The notes below the pieces were generated by a model that was not told the origin of the DNA, did no database searches, and saw nothing but the letters and a program-made list of their open reading frames with translations. The translations under genes were made by a program, and so were the position numbers. Of a stretch of DNA of 64,000 nucleotides, positions 42,458 to 50,871 are shown one piece after another (within the stretch, counting starts at the first letter, position 1; every line of letters begins with the position of its first letter). The stretch covers positions 126,187-190,186 of the forward strand of contig NZ_JMIR01000002.1 of the NCBI RefSeq assembly GCF_000714935.1. The letters are read 5' to 3'. This DNA comes from Tumebacillus flagellatus. Its GTDB lineage: Bacteria > Bacillota > Bacilli > Tumebacillales > Tumebacillaceae.

Positions 42458-44242
42458 TTACGCGTGGGCGCTGACCGATTGTCGGCGGTTGTTCCACGTG
42501 GTGGTCAAGAGGATGAGCACGATGAGCAGGACTTGTGCTCCCGTCGTTTCCCACGTCGGGTAGAGGCCGAGCCACTCCCAAGTCGGGAAGCCGGCAAGAG
42601 TGTGCACGGAGAACCAGTCTTGGATCTGCAGGACGTGCACAGATTGCCCGAGGAACTTGAAGGCGATGTAGTAGATCAGCAGAGACGCGACGCTGAAGAA
42701 CGGCTTGAGCGGGATGCGCACCGCGAATTTCAAGATGGCAAACCCGATCAGCAAGAGCACGGCGAGCGAGACGCCGATGCCGAGGAACAGTTGCGTTTTT
42801 TCAATGGAAGCCGCCATGCCGAGGTAGAAGAGAATCGTCTCGGCGCCTTCGCGCGCAATCGCGAGGAAGGAGATCAGCGCCAGTGACCAGAGACTGCCGC
42901 CCGCAAGCGCTGCGCTCATCTGCGTGGAGATGTAGGAATTCCACGCTTTGGAGCTGGATTTGCTGTGCAGCCAGACGCCGACGGTGAACATCATCACGAC
43001 GGCGATCAGGCCGGTGACGCCCTCGATCACTTCGCGGTTGCCGCCTGCGGTGAGCGAGGAGAAGAACAGGGACATGATCCCCGCGAACACGACGGAGACG
43101 CCGAGGCCGGAGCCGACGCCGGCCCAAATCCATTTTTGCTTGTTGCGGTTTCCGGTGCGTTGAAGGAACGCAAGCAGAGCGGCGACGACGAGCAGGGCTT
43201 CCAATCCTTCGCGGAACAGCATGATACCCGCATCCCATGCGGTGTAGTGAGATCGGTCGGCGAAGGGTTGGAGTTGCGTGATCATGGATTGCAAGACGCT
43301 CACGGCCGATTCGGTGTTCGGCGGGGTGGAAGTGAGGTCTTGCAGAGCTTGCGTCATCTTGGTTTCCGTCTCGCTGTACGCTTGCCCCGAGCGGGCAGAG
43401 ACCGCGCCTTCGACAGACGGCCAAAGCGTGATGAACTGCTGGACTTTGTCGGAGGCAGACGCGGCGTCGCCGGATTGCAGTGCCGAGTTTGCGTCAGTCA
43501 GCAGAGCGATCGCGTCGGAGAGCGTGACGTCTGAAGCGGTGCTGTTTGCAGCGTTCCCGTTTAAAGCGGAAGCGTTGCCGTTCGCGGCGCTGTTCAGAAA
43601 GTTGTCCGCGTCTTGCAACAAGTTTTGCAGAGCCGATTTCGCCTTCGCTTTGTCCACCGTCTCGGCGTTGAGCGCGACGGTCGCCAGCGTGCGGTGCGTT
43701 TCAAACTTCGAATAGATCGCGAAGTCTTGGTTGCGAATCGCAGACTCCGCTTTCGTCCAGTTGTTGTCGAACAGCTTGTATTGGCTCTTGGCCTTCGCCA
43801 GATCGTCTTGCTCCAAAGCCGTCTGTGCTTGCTGAAGGTAGCCTTCGAGTTTTTTCACGACAGCCGTGCCGTCGTTGCCCGCCGCCGCTTGGTCATCCGC
43901 CAGCGCGTCGGTCGCTTTGGCCAAGTTCGCCAGCGCCGTGTTGACCGCTGACGGATCGGGCGATGCGCCGCGTGCCGCTTGTTTGGCGGCGGCGAGGGCG
44001 TCGTTGATTTTCTTCTGCGCGGCTTCCGGGTGTTGCGCGGAAAGCCCTTGCCAGGTCGTTTCAAACTGCTGCAGGTCGGAGTTCACCGCTTGCCAGTTTC
44101 CGGCCTTCGCTTGCGTCAGCGCGTTGCCGACCAGCGGCAGCAGCGGGTCGGCCGCCAATGCCGGGATTGCCGTACCCGACACGCCGAGCACCAGCAACAG
44201 CGCCAGCACAAACCCTAACAGGCGCGATCTGAAGTTCGCCAT
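42458..44242 (-). CDS. efeU: Ferrous iron permease EfeU (FTR1 family) with large extracytoplasmic domain
   Basis: A 594-residue protein. A signal peptide (1-30) is followed by an Ala-rich helical extracytoplasmic domain of about 300 residues and a seven-helix FTR1 permease from about 335. The iron-binding motifs REGLE and REGAE lie in helices 1 and 4 of the permease. It imports ferric iron produced by oxidation at the surface. ATG 44242 follows GGAGGAGGATG. It is the last gene of an efeO-efeB-efeU operon. Confidence 0.92.
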   Translation of the reverse strand: MANFRSRLLGFVLALLLVLGVSGTAIPALAADPLLPLVGNALTQAKAGNWQAVNSDLQQFETTWQGLSAQHPEAAQKKINDALAAAKQAARGASPDPSAVNTALANLAKATDALADDQAAAGNDGTAVVKKLEGYLQQAQTALEQDDLAKAKSQYKLFDNNWTKAESAIRNQDFAIYSKFETHRTLATVALNAETVDKAKAKSALQNLLQDADNFLNSAANGNASALNGNAANSTASDVTLSDAIALLTDANSALQSGDAASASDKVQQFITLWPSVEGAVSARSGQAYSETETKMTQALQDLTSTPPNTESAVSVLQSMITQLQPFADRSHYTAWDAGIMLFREGLEALLVVAALLAFLQRTGNRNKQKWIWAGVGSGLGVSVVFAGIMSLFFSSLTAGGNREVIEGVTGLIAVVMMFTVGVWLHSKSSSKAWNSYISTQMSAALAGGSLWSLALISFLAIAREGAETILFYLGMAASIEKTQLFLGIGVSLAVLLLIGFAILKFAVRIPLKPFFSVASLLIYYIAFKFLGQSVHVLQIQDWFSVHTLAGFPTWEWLGLYPTWETTGAQVLLIVLILLTTTWNNRRQSVSAHA

Positions 44243-44256
44243 GTGACATCCTCCTC

Positions 44257-45570
44257 CTAAAACAGTTCTTGGCCGAGAAACCCTCCGGCCGAAGCGCCCG
44301 GCAGACACGCAAACACCGCGCTGCCCACATGCACGATGTATTCATTCAAGCGGTCGTTCTTGGCAAGCCGTTGTTGCATCGGCACAAACTGCTTGCGCGG
44401 GTCGCGGTTGAAACAGACAAAAAACAACCCCGTGTCCAACTGCCCCGTCTTCGCGTCAATCCCGTTTGTATACGAGTACGAACGGCGCAGAATTCGCACT
44501 TTCCCGTCGCCGTGCGCCAACGCCACATGCGAATCGACAGGGATGAGCGGCTTGCCGGATGCGTCCTTTTTATCCAGATCGAGCTTCTCGAATTCGTCGG
44601 TGCCGCCCAGCGGTGCCCCCGAGATGCGGGCGCGCCCGAACGTCGCTTCTTGGTCTTGGAGCGTCGAGCGATCCCACTCTTCGATGCGCATGCGGATGCG
44701 GCGGACGATCATGTACGAGCCGTTCGTCATCCAAGCCGGCCCTTCCGACGGCTGCACCCACACGACGTCGTTCATCGCGGCGTCGTCGTTGACATCCGGG
44801 TTGCCCGTGCCGTCCTTGAAGCCCATCAAGTTGCGCGCCGTGCCCGGTTTCGCCGCCGCACGCTCGGTGCGTTGGAAACCGGCTTGGCTCCAGCGGATCA
44901 CCGCCGAGCCGCGCGCGATCCGCGCCAAGTTGCGAATGGCGTGGAACGCCACCTGCGGATCGTTCGCGCACACTTGCACGCCGATGTCCCCGCCGCACCA
45001 CTCCGCCTGCAATTCATCTGCGGAGAAGGCGGGCAGGTCCGCAAGCGGAGCCGGACGCTTCGACGCGAGACCGAAGCGGTCGGCTCCGTCCTTCGTAAAC
45101 AGCGTCGGGCCCACGCCGAACGTGATCGTCAGCTTCGACGCGGTCAACCCGATCGCTTCGCCGGTATCGGTCGGCGGGAGATGCTGGTTGTTCGACTCGT
45201 CGCCCACCGGTTGCCCTTGCGTGATGCGGGCGGCGGCGTCCGTCCATTTTTCAAACAGCGCGCGCACGTCCGATCGTTTCTTCGCGATGATGTCAAACGC
45301 CGCGAAGTGGAAGAAGTCCTGCTGCGGCGTGACGATGCCCTGTTGATATTTCCCGTAAAAAGGCAAGATGTCGGCAGCCGGTTGCGCCGTAGCGGTGGAA
45401 GATGCCGCGCCGACCGCGCCCGTGGCGAACAACGAACCGACGCCGGCTCCTCCGAGGAGAAGTCCGGCGCCGCCGACCCCGGCCATCTTCAACAATTGAC
45501 GACGGCTGAGTTTCGGTTCCGTTTGGGAGTTGTTTTGGGGTTCCTTCTGGAAGTCGTTTTTGGTTTCCAT
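44257..45570 (-). CDS. efeB: Deferrochelatase/Dyp-type peroxidase EfeB, Tat-exported
   Basis: A 437-residue haem peroxidase. The twin-arginine signal SRRQLLK (22-28) sends it out folded. The Dyp signature GFKDGTGNPD, a haem-ligand His region and the C-terminal FVCFNRDP are present. EfeB oxidises ferrous iron or extracts iron from haem to feed EfeU. Its ATG overlaps the efeO stop as TAATG. Confidence 0.95.
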   Translation of the reverse strand: METKNDFQKEPQNNSQTEPKLSRRQLLKMAGVGGAGLLLGGAGVGSLFATGAVGAASSTATAQPAADILPFYGKYQQGIVTPQQDFFHFAAFDIIAKKRSDVRALFEKWTDAAARITQGQPVGDESNNQHLPPTDTGEAIGLTASKLTITFGVGPTLFTKDGADRFGLASKRPAPLADLPAFSADELQAEWCGGDIGVQVCANDPQVAFHAIRNLARIARGSAVIRWSQAGFQRTERAAAKPGTARNLMGFKDGTGNPDVNDDAAMNDVVWVQPSEGPAWMTNGSYMIVRRIRMRIEEWDRSTLQDQEATFGRARISGAPLGGTDEFEKLDLDKKDASGKPLIPVDSHVALAHGDGKVRILRRSYSYTNGIDAKTGQLDTGLFFVCFNRDPRKQFVPMQQRLAKNDRLNEYIVHVGSAVFACLPGASAGGFLGQELF

Positions 45571-46448
45571 TACTTGTTCGCCCCCAGAACGGTGCCCATC
45601 TGCGAAAGCGGTTCGGCAAGCGCGTCGACCGCTTGGCTGAGTTCTTTGGTTTGCTCCTTGCTCAGTTCCGTGTACGAGACATAGCCGCTGTCTTTTTTGT
45701 ACTTGGAAAGCGCGTTGTTCAAATCGGCAAAGCGGGACGCGATCGTGTCGGTCAGTTGCGCATCGTGCGCTTTCAGGGTCGATTGGAGCAGGGTGAAGAT
45801 CTTGTCAGCGCCTTCGACGTTCGCCGCGAAATCGTAGAGGTCGGTGTGCGAGTAGCGTTCTTCCTCGCCGGTGACTTTGGTGGCGGACACTTCGTTGAGC
45901 AGTTCGACCGGGCCGGTTACGAACAGCGCCGGTTCGATGTCTGCCGTTTCCACTTTGGCGCGCAGCAACTGGACGTTGGAGAGGAGCTCGTCGGCGGTTT
46001 GCTCTTCGCCCTTGGTGGTGTTCGCTTCCCAGAGCGCTTTCTCGATCTTATGGAAACCTTTCCACTCCGATGCGTCAACGTCGTTCTCGCGGGCGTCGAC
46101 GTCCGGGTCGAGGTTGTCGAACGCTTCGGCGATCGGCTCGATGCGCTCGTAGTACTGGCGGGTCGGCGCATAGAGTTTTTTCGCTTCTTCGATGTTGCCC
46201 GACTTGACGGCGTTCACGAATTGAGTGGTGGAAGCGATCAGCGCGTCCGCTTGCTCGATGACATACGTGCGGTAGTCGGCGATCGGTTGCTTCAGATCGA
46301 CCGCTTGGGCTTGCGTTTGTGCGGCGGAATCTTTCTTATCGGTTGCCGGAGCGGCAGCGTCTTGCGCAGAAGAACAGCCTGCCAGCGCAAGAGAGGTGAA
46401 CAGGGTGAGGCCGATCAAAGTCTTCGTGCGTTTTTTCATATGAGTCAT
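45570..46448 (-). CDS. efeO: Iron-binding lipoprotein EfeO/EfeM
   Basis: A 292-residue lipoprotein: lipobox LALAGC (Cys25), then a helical M75-like peptidase-imelysin domain with the HxxE motif in WKGFHKIEKALW. No cupredoxin domain precedes it, so it is the short EfeM-like form. It captures iron for EfeU. First gene of the iron operon, with promoter and Fur box directly upstream. Confidence 0.92.
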   Translation of the reverse strand: MTHMKKRTKTLIGLTLFTSLALAGCSSAQDAAAPATDKKDSAAQTQAQAVDLKQPIADYRTYVIEQADALIASTTQFVNAVKSGNIEEAKKLYAPTRQYYERIEPIAEAFDNLDPDVDARENDVDASEWKGFHKIEKALWEANTTKGEEQTADELLSNVQLLRAKVETADIEPALFVTGPVELLNEVSATKVTGEEERYSHTDLYDFAANVEGADKIFTLLQSTLKAHDAQLTDTIASRFADLNNALSKYKKDSGYVSYTELSKEQTKELSQAVDALAEPLSQMGTVLGANK

Positions 46449-46482
46449 TGGAGGAGTCCCCCTCGTGTGATGGTATTGGTAA

Positions 46483-46497
46483 TGATAATCGTTATCA
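46483..46497. promoter_or_regulatory. Fur box of the efeOBU operon
   Basis: TGATAATCGTTATCA is a palindrome that differs at one position from the Bacillus 7-1-7 Fur site TGATAATNATTATCA. It lies just downstream of the -10. Confidence 0.8.
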
Positions 46498-46508
46498 CTT
46501 ACACGCTC

Positions 46509-46537
46509 AATTTATCAGTTCCCCCCACCCCCGTCAA
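46509..46537 (-). promoter_or_regulatory. Promoter of the efeOBU operon
   Basis: On the minus strand TTGACG and TAAATT are 17 bases apart; the spacer is G-rich. Confidence 0.7.
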
Positions 46538-46561
46538 GAAAAAATTTTGGGAATTGCGGTA

Positions 46562-46591
46562 TTGACAACTAAATTGTGATACGGTTATTCT
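46562..46591 (+). promoter_or_regulatory. Promoter of the PepSY gene
   Basis: TTGACA (46562-46567) is followed after 18 bases by TATTCT (46586-46591). Confidence 0.65.
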
Positions 46592-46602
46592 GACATCGTA
46601 AC

Positions 46603-46617
46603 TGAGAATGATTATCA
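46603..46617. promoter_or_regulatory. Fur box of the PepSY gene
   Basis: TGAGAATGATTATCA differs at one position from TGATAATNATTATCA and covers the transcription start region. Confidence 0.8.
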
Positions 46618-46643
46618 CTATTACAATATCGAGGTGAGCGTTC

Positions 46644-47771
46644 GTGCGGAAGTGGATGGTAAAACTGCACTTGTGGGTAAGTTTGGTTGTCGGATTGTTT
46701 TTTGTGTTGATCTGTTTGACGGGGAGTGTCTTGGTGTTGCGCGAGGACATTCAGAAGTGGGTCAATCCGGAGTTATATGAGACGACGCCGGGGCGCGTAT
46801 CGGTGGAAGTCGTGCTGGCGAAGACCGCCGCGCTGTATCCGGAGTATCATGTCGACCAGATCGAGTCGCCGGAGATGGCGAACGGCCGCTATCATGTCCG
46901 CCTTTCCAAAAAAGGCGAGGCGCAGCGCGAACTCTATCTCGATCCCGGCACCGGCAACGTGTTGGGACAATCGGGAGCCGGCGCGAAGTTTGTGAATCTT
47001 ACTTTGAAACTGCATCGTTATCTGTTGCTCGGCGACCTGTTCGGCAGACAGACGGCGCAGTACGTCAACGCCGTGATGGGCGTCGGTTTGATCGTCGTGC
47101 TCGGCACGGGCGCGTACTTGTGGTGGCCGGGCGTTCGCCGCTTTGCGCTGGGCTTTCGGATCGTGCGCACCAAGGGCAAATTGATGTTCAACCGGGATTT
47201 GCACAAGTCGCTCGGGATCGTGTCGGTGCCGTTTTTGCTGGTGTTGGCATTGACCGGGACAGCCTTCACGCTCGACAAATTCGTGTTCGGCTGGTTTGGC
47301 AGCCCGACGCAAGAGGCGGTGCCGAAATCGGCGACGCAGGTGAAAGCGGAGGGGAGCGCCCTGCCGGCGGGGCAACTGCTTGAGAATGTGCAGAGGGCGT
47401 ATCCCGAAGCGAAGTGGATGAACTTGAAACTCCCGACGGACGGCAAGCAAGCGGTGACGGTGAGTTTGGAGGAAGGGTACAACCCGGCGGACATCGGCAA
47501 CGCCACGGCGTATGTGAATCCGTACACGGGGCAGGTGTTGCACAAAACGAACCCGCACGCAGGCATCACGCTCTATCAGCGTTGGAAGCGCGGGTTGCAT
47601 TTCGCTTCTTGGGGCGGGGTGTTCTCGAAAGTGCTGTACGTGCTGATCGGCTTGCTGCCGCTGTTCTTCATGGTGACGGGACTCGTGATCTGGAGACTGA
47701 AAGCAAACCTCCGACGCTTGAAAAAAACACCCCAACCCGCAGTTGCCCCCCAAGCTGATTTCCAAGTATAA
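46644..47771 (+). CDS. PepSY-domain membrane protein, iron-regulated
   Basis: A 375-residue PepSY-associated membrane protein with four main helices (about 8-30, 136-160, 192-215, 330-352) and two extracytoplasmic PepSY-like regions. His residues near the membrane (KLHRYLLLG, KLHLW, DLHKSLG) could bind haem, as in ferric-siderophore reductases of this family. It starts with GTG behind GAGGTGAG. Its own Fur box and the divergent efeOBU operon indicate a role in iron reduction or uptake. Confidence 0.87.
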   Translation: MRKWMVKLHLWVSLVVGLFFVLICLTGSVLVLREDIQKWVNPELYETTPGRVSVEVVLAKTAALYPEYHVDQIESPEMANGRYHVRLSKKGEAQRELYLDPGTGNVLGQSGAGAKFVNLTLKLHRYLLLGDLFGRQTAQYVNAVMGVGLIVVLGTGAYLWWPGVRRFALGFRIVRTKGKLMFNRDLHKSLGIVSVPFLLVLALTGTAFTLDKFVFGWFGSPTQEAVPKSATQVKAEGSALPAGQLLENVQRAYPEAKWMNLKLPTDGKQAVTVSLEEGYNPADIGNATAYVNPYTGQVLHKTNPHAGITLYQRWKRGLHFASWGGVFSKVLYVLIGLLPLFFMVTGLVIWRLKANLRRLKKTPQPAVAPQADFQV

Positions 47772-47811
47772 TTAGATTCATTCTTGTTACATACTTGGAG
47801 GGTTCCGACAG

Positions 47812-48222
47812 ATGAATGTGATCCCGTACCTGACGTTCCAAGGCACCACCGAAGAAGCGATGAACTTCTACGCCAAAGCCCTGCAAGGCGAAATCGTGCA
47901 ACTGGACCGCTACAGCGGCGCGCCGGGCATGCAGATCCCGGAAGGCTGGGAAGACAAAGTCATCCACGGCCGTGTGAAGTTCGGCGGCGACAACTTCCTG
48001 TACTTCTCCGACGCCGACCGCGACGTGGTCGCAGGCAACTCCGTCTCGCTGGCCGTTGAGTTCGACTCCGAAGAGGCTGTCAACCACGCGTTCAACGTCC
48101 TCGCAGACGGCGGCAGCGTGTTCATGCCGCTGGGCAAGACGTTCTGGGGCGCTCTGTACGGCAAGTTGACCGACAAGTTCGGGATCAACTGGGACCTGAA
48201 CCACACGTTGAAGAGCGAGTAA
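47812..48222 (+). CDS. VOC-family (PhnB-like) protein
   Basis: A 136-residue vicinal-oxygen-chelate protein with two paired beta-alpha-beta modules, of the PhnB/3-demethylubiquinone-methyltransferase-like group (IPYLTFQGTTEEAMNFYAKAL; FWGALYGKLTDKFGINWDLN). The exact function is unknown. GGAGG lies upstream of the ATG. Confidence 0.87.
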   Translation: MNVIPYLTFQGTTEEAMNFYAKALQGEIVQLDRYSGAPGMQIPEGWEDKVIHGRVKFGGDNFLYFSDADRDVVAGNSVSLAVEFDSEEAVNHAFNVLADGGSVFMPLGKTFWGALYGKLTDKFGINWDLNHTLKSE

Positions 48223-48225
48223 AGC

Positions 48226-48260
48226 AAAAGGCACCCTGCCGAGAGCCGGGTGCCTTTTTT
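48226..48260. terminator. Shared terminator of the VOC and cls genes
   Basis: GGCACCC pairs with GGGTGCC between A- and T-runs. Confidence 0.8.
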
Positions 48261-48268
48261 ATAGGAAG

Positions 48269-49741
48269 TTACAACAGCGGAGACAGCAACCTCGCCAACG
48301 ACTCCCCGAACTTGGAAAGCGGAGAGCGGGCGGCGTAGTCTTGGAAGGTGAACGTCGAGCAGCTCGCCAAGTCGGCTTCGAAGATCTGCTTCAACTTCTC
48401 CGCCTCCAACTTGTCGTACAGAAACGCCCCGATCTCAAAGTTGAGGTGGAAACTGCGGTGGTCGATGTTGCACGTGCCGACCACGCCCACCGCGCCGTCG
48501 ACGACGATCGTTTTGGCGTGCAGAAACCCGTTTTCATAGAGATGGCAGGTGACGCCCGCTTCCAGCAGCTCGCCGAGGTACGAGAGCGACGCGATGTGCA
48601 CGATCCAGTGATCCGCTTTGCGGGGGAACATGATGCGGACATCGACGCCGGAGAGCGCGGCGATGCGCAGCGCGTTCATCACATCGTCGTCCGGCACGAA
48701 GTACGGCGTTTGCAGGTAGATGCTCTCCTTGGCGGCGTAGATCAGTTTCAAGTAGGCGTTTTTGATGTGCGCGAGATTCGAGTGCGGGCCGCTGGAGACA
48801 ATTTGGATCGTGGTCTGCCCGGACGTTTCGATGTCGGGGAAGTAGCGGTCCGGCAACTCGATCTCCTGGTTGGACGCCGCGTTCCAATCGAGAAAAAACT
48901 GCGCCTGCAAGCGATACACCGCATTGCCCTCCACCGCCAAGTGCGTGTCCCGCCAGAACCCCAGCTTCGGGTCGAGGCCCAAGTACTCGTCGCCGATGTT
49001 GAAACCGCCGATGAAGCCGATCTTGCCGTCGATCACGGCGATTTTGCGATGGTTACGGTAGTTGATCCGCAAATTCAAGTACGGAATCCGCGAGGGGAAA
49101 AACGGCCTCACTTCGCCGCCCGCGCGGGTGACTTTGCGAAATGCTTTTTTGGAAAGGCCCCCGGAACCGACGTGGTCGTAGATGATGCGAACCTCGACGC
49201 CTTCGCGGGCTTTTTTTTCTAAGAGGTTGAGCAGGGCGGTGCCGACGCGGTCTTTTTTGATCATGTAGTAGAGAAGGTGGATGTGCTCCCGCGCCTCTGC
49301 GATCGCTTGGAAGAGGTGGTCGAACTTCTCCTTGCCCGTGGTGAAGACGCGCACTTCGTTGTTGCGGGAGAGAAACGAGAAGTTGCTCTGCAAGTTCAAG
49401 TGCATCAGCGAGCCGAAGTCGTGCAGATACACGGACGCTTCACGGTCCCTGTGGTCGGGGTCGGAGAGCAGCCGCGCTTGGTCGCGCGCGAGAGTTTGAA
49501 AGCGCTCCGCCATGTAGCGCTCCATTTTGTACACGCGCTTGCGGGCGAGGTTTTGGCCGAGGAACAGGTAGAGGATGAACCCGACCACCGGCAGAAACGC
49601 CATCACCAAAATCCACGCCCACGTCGTGCTGACGTTGCGCCGCTCCAGGAACACGATCGCCAGCGCAAAGACCAAATCCAACAGCGGCAGCACCGTCGCC
49701 CCCGTTTCCCAATTCAAGAAACCTGAAATCGCATCCACCAT
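48269..49741 (-). CDS. cls: Cardiolipin synthase
   Basis: A 490-residue phospholipase-D family enzyme. Two N-terminal membrane helices (about 12-32 and 40-60) are followed by two HKD motifs, HRKIAVIDGKIGFIGG and HAKTIVVDGAVGVVGTCN. It joins two phosphatidylglycerol molecules to cardiolipin at the membrane. ATG 49741 is preferred with GGGGTG five bases away; a GTG at 49756 is possible. Confidence 0.93.
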   Translation of the reverse strand: MVDAISGFLNWETGATVLPLLDLVFALAIVFLERRNVSTTWAWILVMAFLPVVGFILYLFLGQNLARKRVYKMERYMAERFQTLARDQARLLSDPDHRDREASVYLHDFGSLMHLNLQSNFSFLSRNNEVRVFTTGKEKFDHLFQAIAEAREHIHLLYYMIKKDRVGTALLNLLEKKAREGVEVRIIYDHVGSGGLSKKAFRKVTRAGGEVRPFFPSRIPYLNLRINYRNHRKIAVIDGKIGFIGGFNIGDEYLGLDPKLGFWRDTHLAVEGNAVYRLQAQFFLDWNAASNQEIELPDRYFPDIETSGQTTIQIVSSGPHSNLAHIKNAYLKLIYAAKESIYLQTPYFVPDDDVMNALRIAALSGVDVRIMFPRKADHWIVHIASLSYLGELLEAGVTCHLYENGFLHAKTIVVDGAVGVVGTCNIDHRSFHLNFEIGAFLYDKLEAEKLKQIFEADLASCSTFTFQDYAARSPLSKFGESLARLLSPLL

Positions 49742-49877
49742 CTGTACACCCCGCACCCTTCTTTCTGTATGTAGAGTGTATCACAAAACAAGAAAAAGCT
49801 CGTTTTTCAAGGAGTTTTCATCAGAATCGGGTAAACTATTCAATATAATAATACAGAGAAAACGGGGAGTCGAGAGG

Positions 49878-50411
49878 ATGAAACCAATTTCGTTGGTCCT
49901 GTCATGGGTGGCACGAGGGACTGCTTTCGTGTTCGGCATCTATGCGTTGTACGCGCTGTATGTGTATTTCCTGTCCGGTCAAACGGCATCGGACTTTCCA
50001 TTTCGCGGGTTGAGCAATCAGAACGGCGTTTTCGGCATGATCGTGGGCGGAGCGGCGATCGCAATCTGGGTGGCGCGCAGAATCTACGTCGAGATGAAAA
50101 AACGGAAACTGCCCGACTTCGAACTGACCCGGCAAGCCATCCTGTTCCTGCGCAAAAATCACATCGTGTTTGGCTGGATCACGCTCGTCACCGTCACGGC
50201 GCACGGGCTGTACTACCTGTTCGTGTCGACGAACAAGACGTTTGAAGTGTATACGGGGTGGATTTCGTGGGGCGTGCTGGTCGTCTTGACGCTGCTCGGG
50301 GTCTTTTTTGACAAGAAGCTGGCGGACAAGCAGAAGATCAAGCGCGTGAAACTGTACCACATCGGCTTCGCGTTCGTCTTTGCGGCAGGCGCGCTCCTGC
50401 ACATGCTGTAG
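49878..50411 (+). CDS. Membrane protein with paired His, possible haem-b protein
   Basis: A 177-residue protein with five predicted helices. His residues occur in the third or fourth helix (TVTAHGLYYLF) and twice in the last (LYHIGFAFVFAAGALLHML), a pattern that could ligate haem b. I cannot assign a family firmly; it resembles cytochrome-b561-like or ferric-reductase-like domains. It is followed 25 bases later by a small membrane protein, presumably in one operon. Confidence 0.7.
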   Translation: MKPISLVLSWVARGTAFVFGIYALYALYVYFLSGQTASDFPFRGLSNQNGVFGMIVGGAAIAIWVARRIYVEMKKRKLPDFELTRQAILFLRKNHIVFGWITLVTVTAHGLYYLFVSTNKTFEVYTGWISWGVLVVLTLLGVFFDKKLADKQKIKRVKLYHIGFAFVFAAGALLHML

Positions 50412-50436
50412 GACGGCGGAAAGGGGAGAGTTGCGG

Positions 50437-50604
50437 ATGAAAAAAGTGAAGTTTGCCCTGTCGCTGCTGGGCGTCCTCATTGCAGTCGCCGCCGTCGGCG
50501 GAACTGCGCTGTATTACAAAGTGCTTCACCCCGAGAAAGTCGTAGTGGAACAGGAGCGCCATTTCCGTCCTGCTCCGAGTACATCGGGGACTACGGGGCC
50601 GTAG
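50437..50604 (+). CDS. Small single-helix membrane protein
   Basis: A 55-residue protein with a basic N terminus, one membrane helix (about 6-27) and a short polar tail rich in Ser, Thr and Pro. AAAGGGGAGAG precedes the ATG. Function unknown; it probably works with the five-helix protein upstream. Confidence 0.7.
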   Translation: MKKVKFALSLLGVLIAVAAVGGTALYYKVLHPEKVVVEQERHFRPAPSTSGTTGP

Positions 50605-50612
50605 ACCAAACG

Positions 50613-50649
50613 AGAGACATTCCCGCGCCGGGGATGTCTCTTTGTTTTT
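50613..50649 (+). terminator. Terminator of the two-gene membrane operon
   Basis: AGAGACATTCCC pairs with GGGGATGTCTCT, followed by TTGTTTTTC. Confidence 0.75.
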
Positions 50650-50830
50650 CCGAAACGGGTTCATCATGCCTATCCATCATGTTGATGAAGGCACGCTCGG
50701 TTGAAACTGGCGGATGAGGTCTTCGAGGGAGTCGGCGATGCGTTCGAAGGTGCCACGCCGACAAGTCTTCGTACGATGACTTCGGGACGTATGTCACGCA
50801 CTAGTAAAAACCAAAAAGCCTTCGTTCGGT
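50650..50830. pseudogene. Possible degenerate coding remnants
   Basis: No intact gene lies here. The minus strand reads TFERIADSLEDLIRQFQP at about 50692-50755, and the plus strand reads HADKSSYDDFGTYVTH before a TAG at about 50754-50805. Both look protein-like but have no start or context, so they may be remnants of decayed genes, or chance. Confidence 0.25.
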
Positions 50831-50871
50831 GAAAACCCGGACGAAGGCTTTTTTGGTGACAGTTCGTTTTT

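Noticed and set aside
50754..50805. Fragment reading HADKSSYDDFGTYVTH as the end of a subtilisin-like protease
   Set aside because: Only a vague similarity over 16 residues; kept solely as a possible degenerate remnant.
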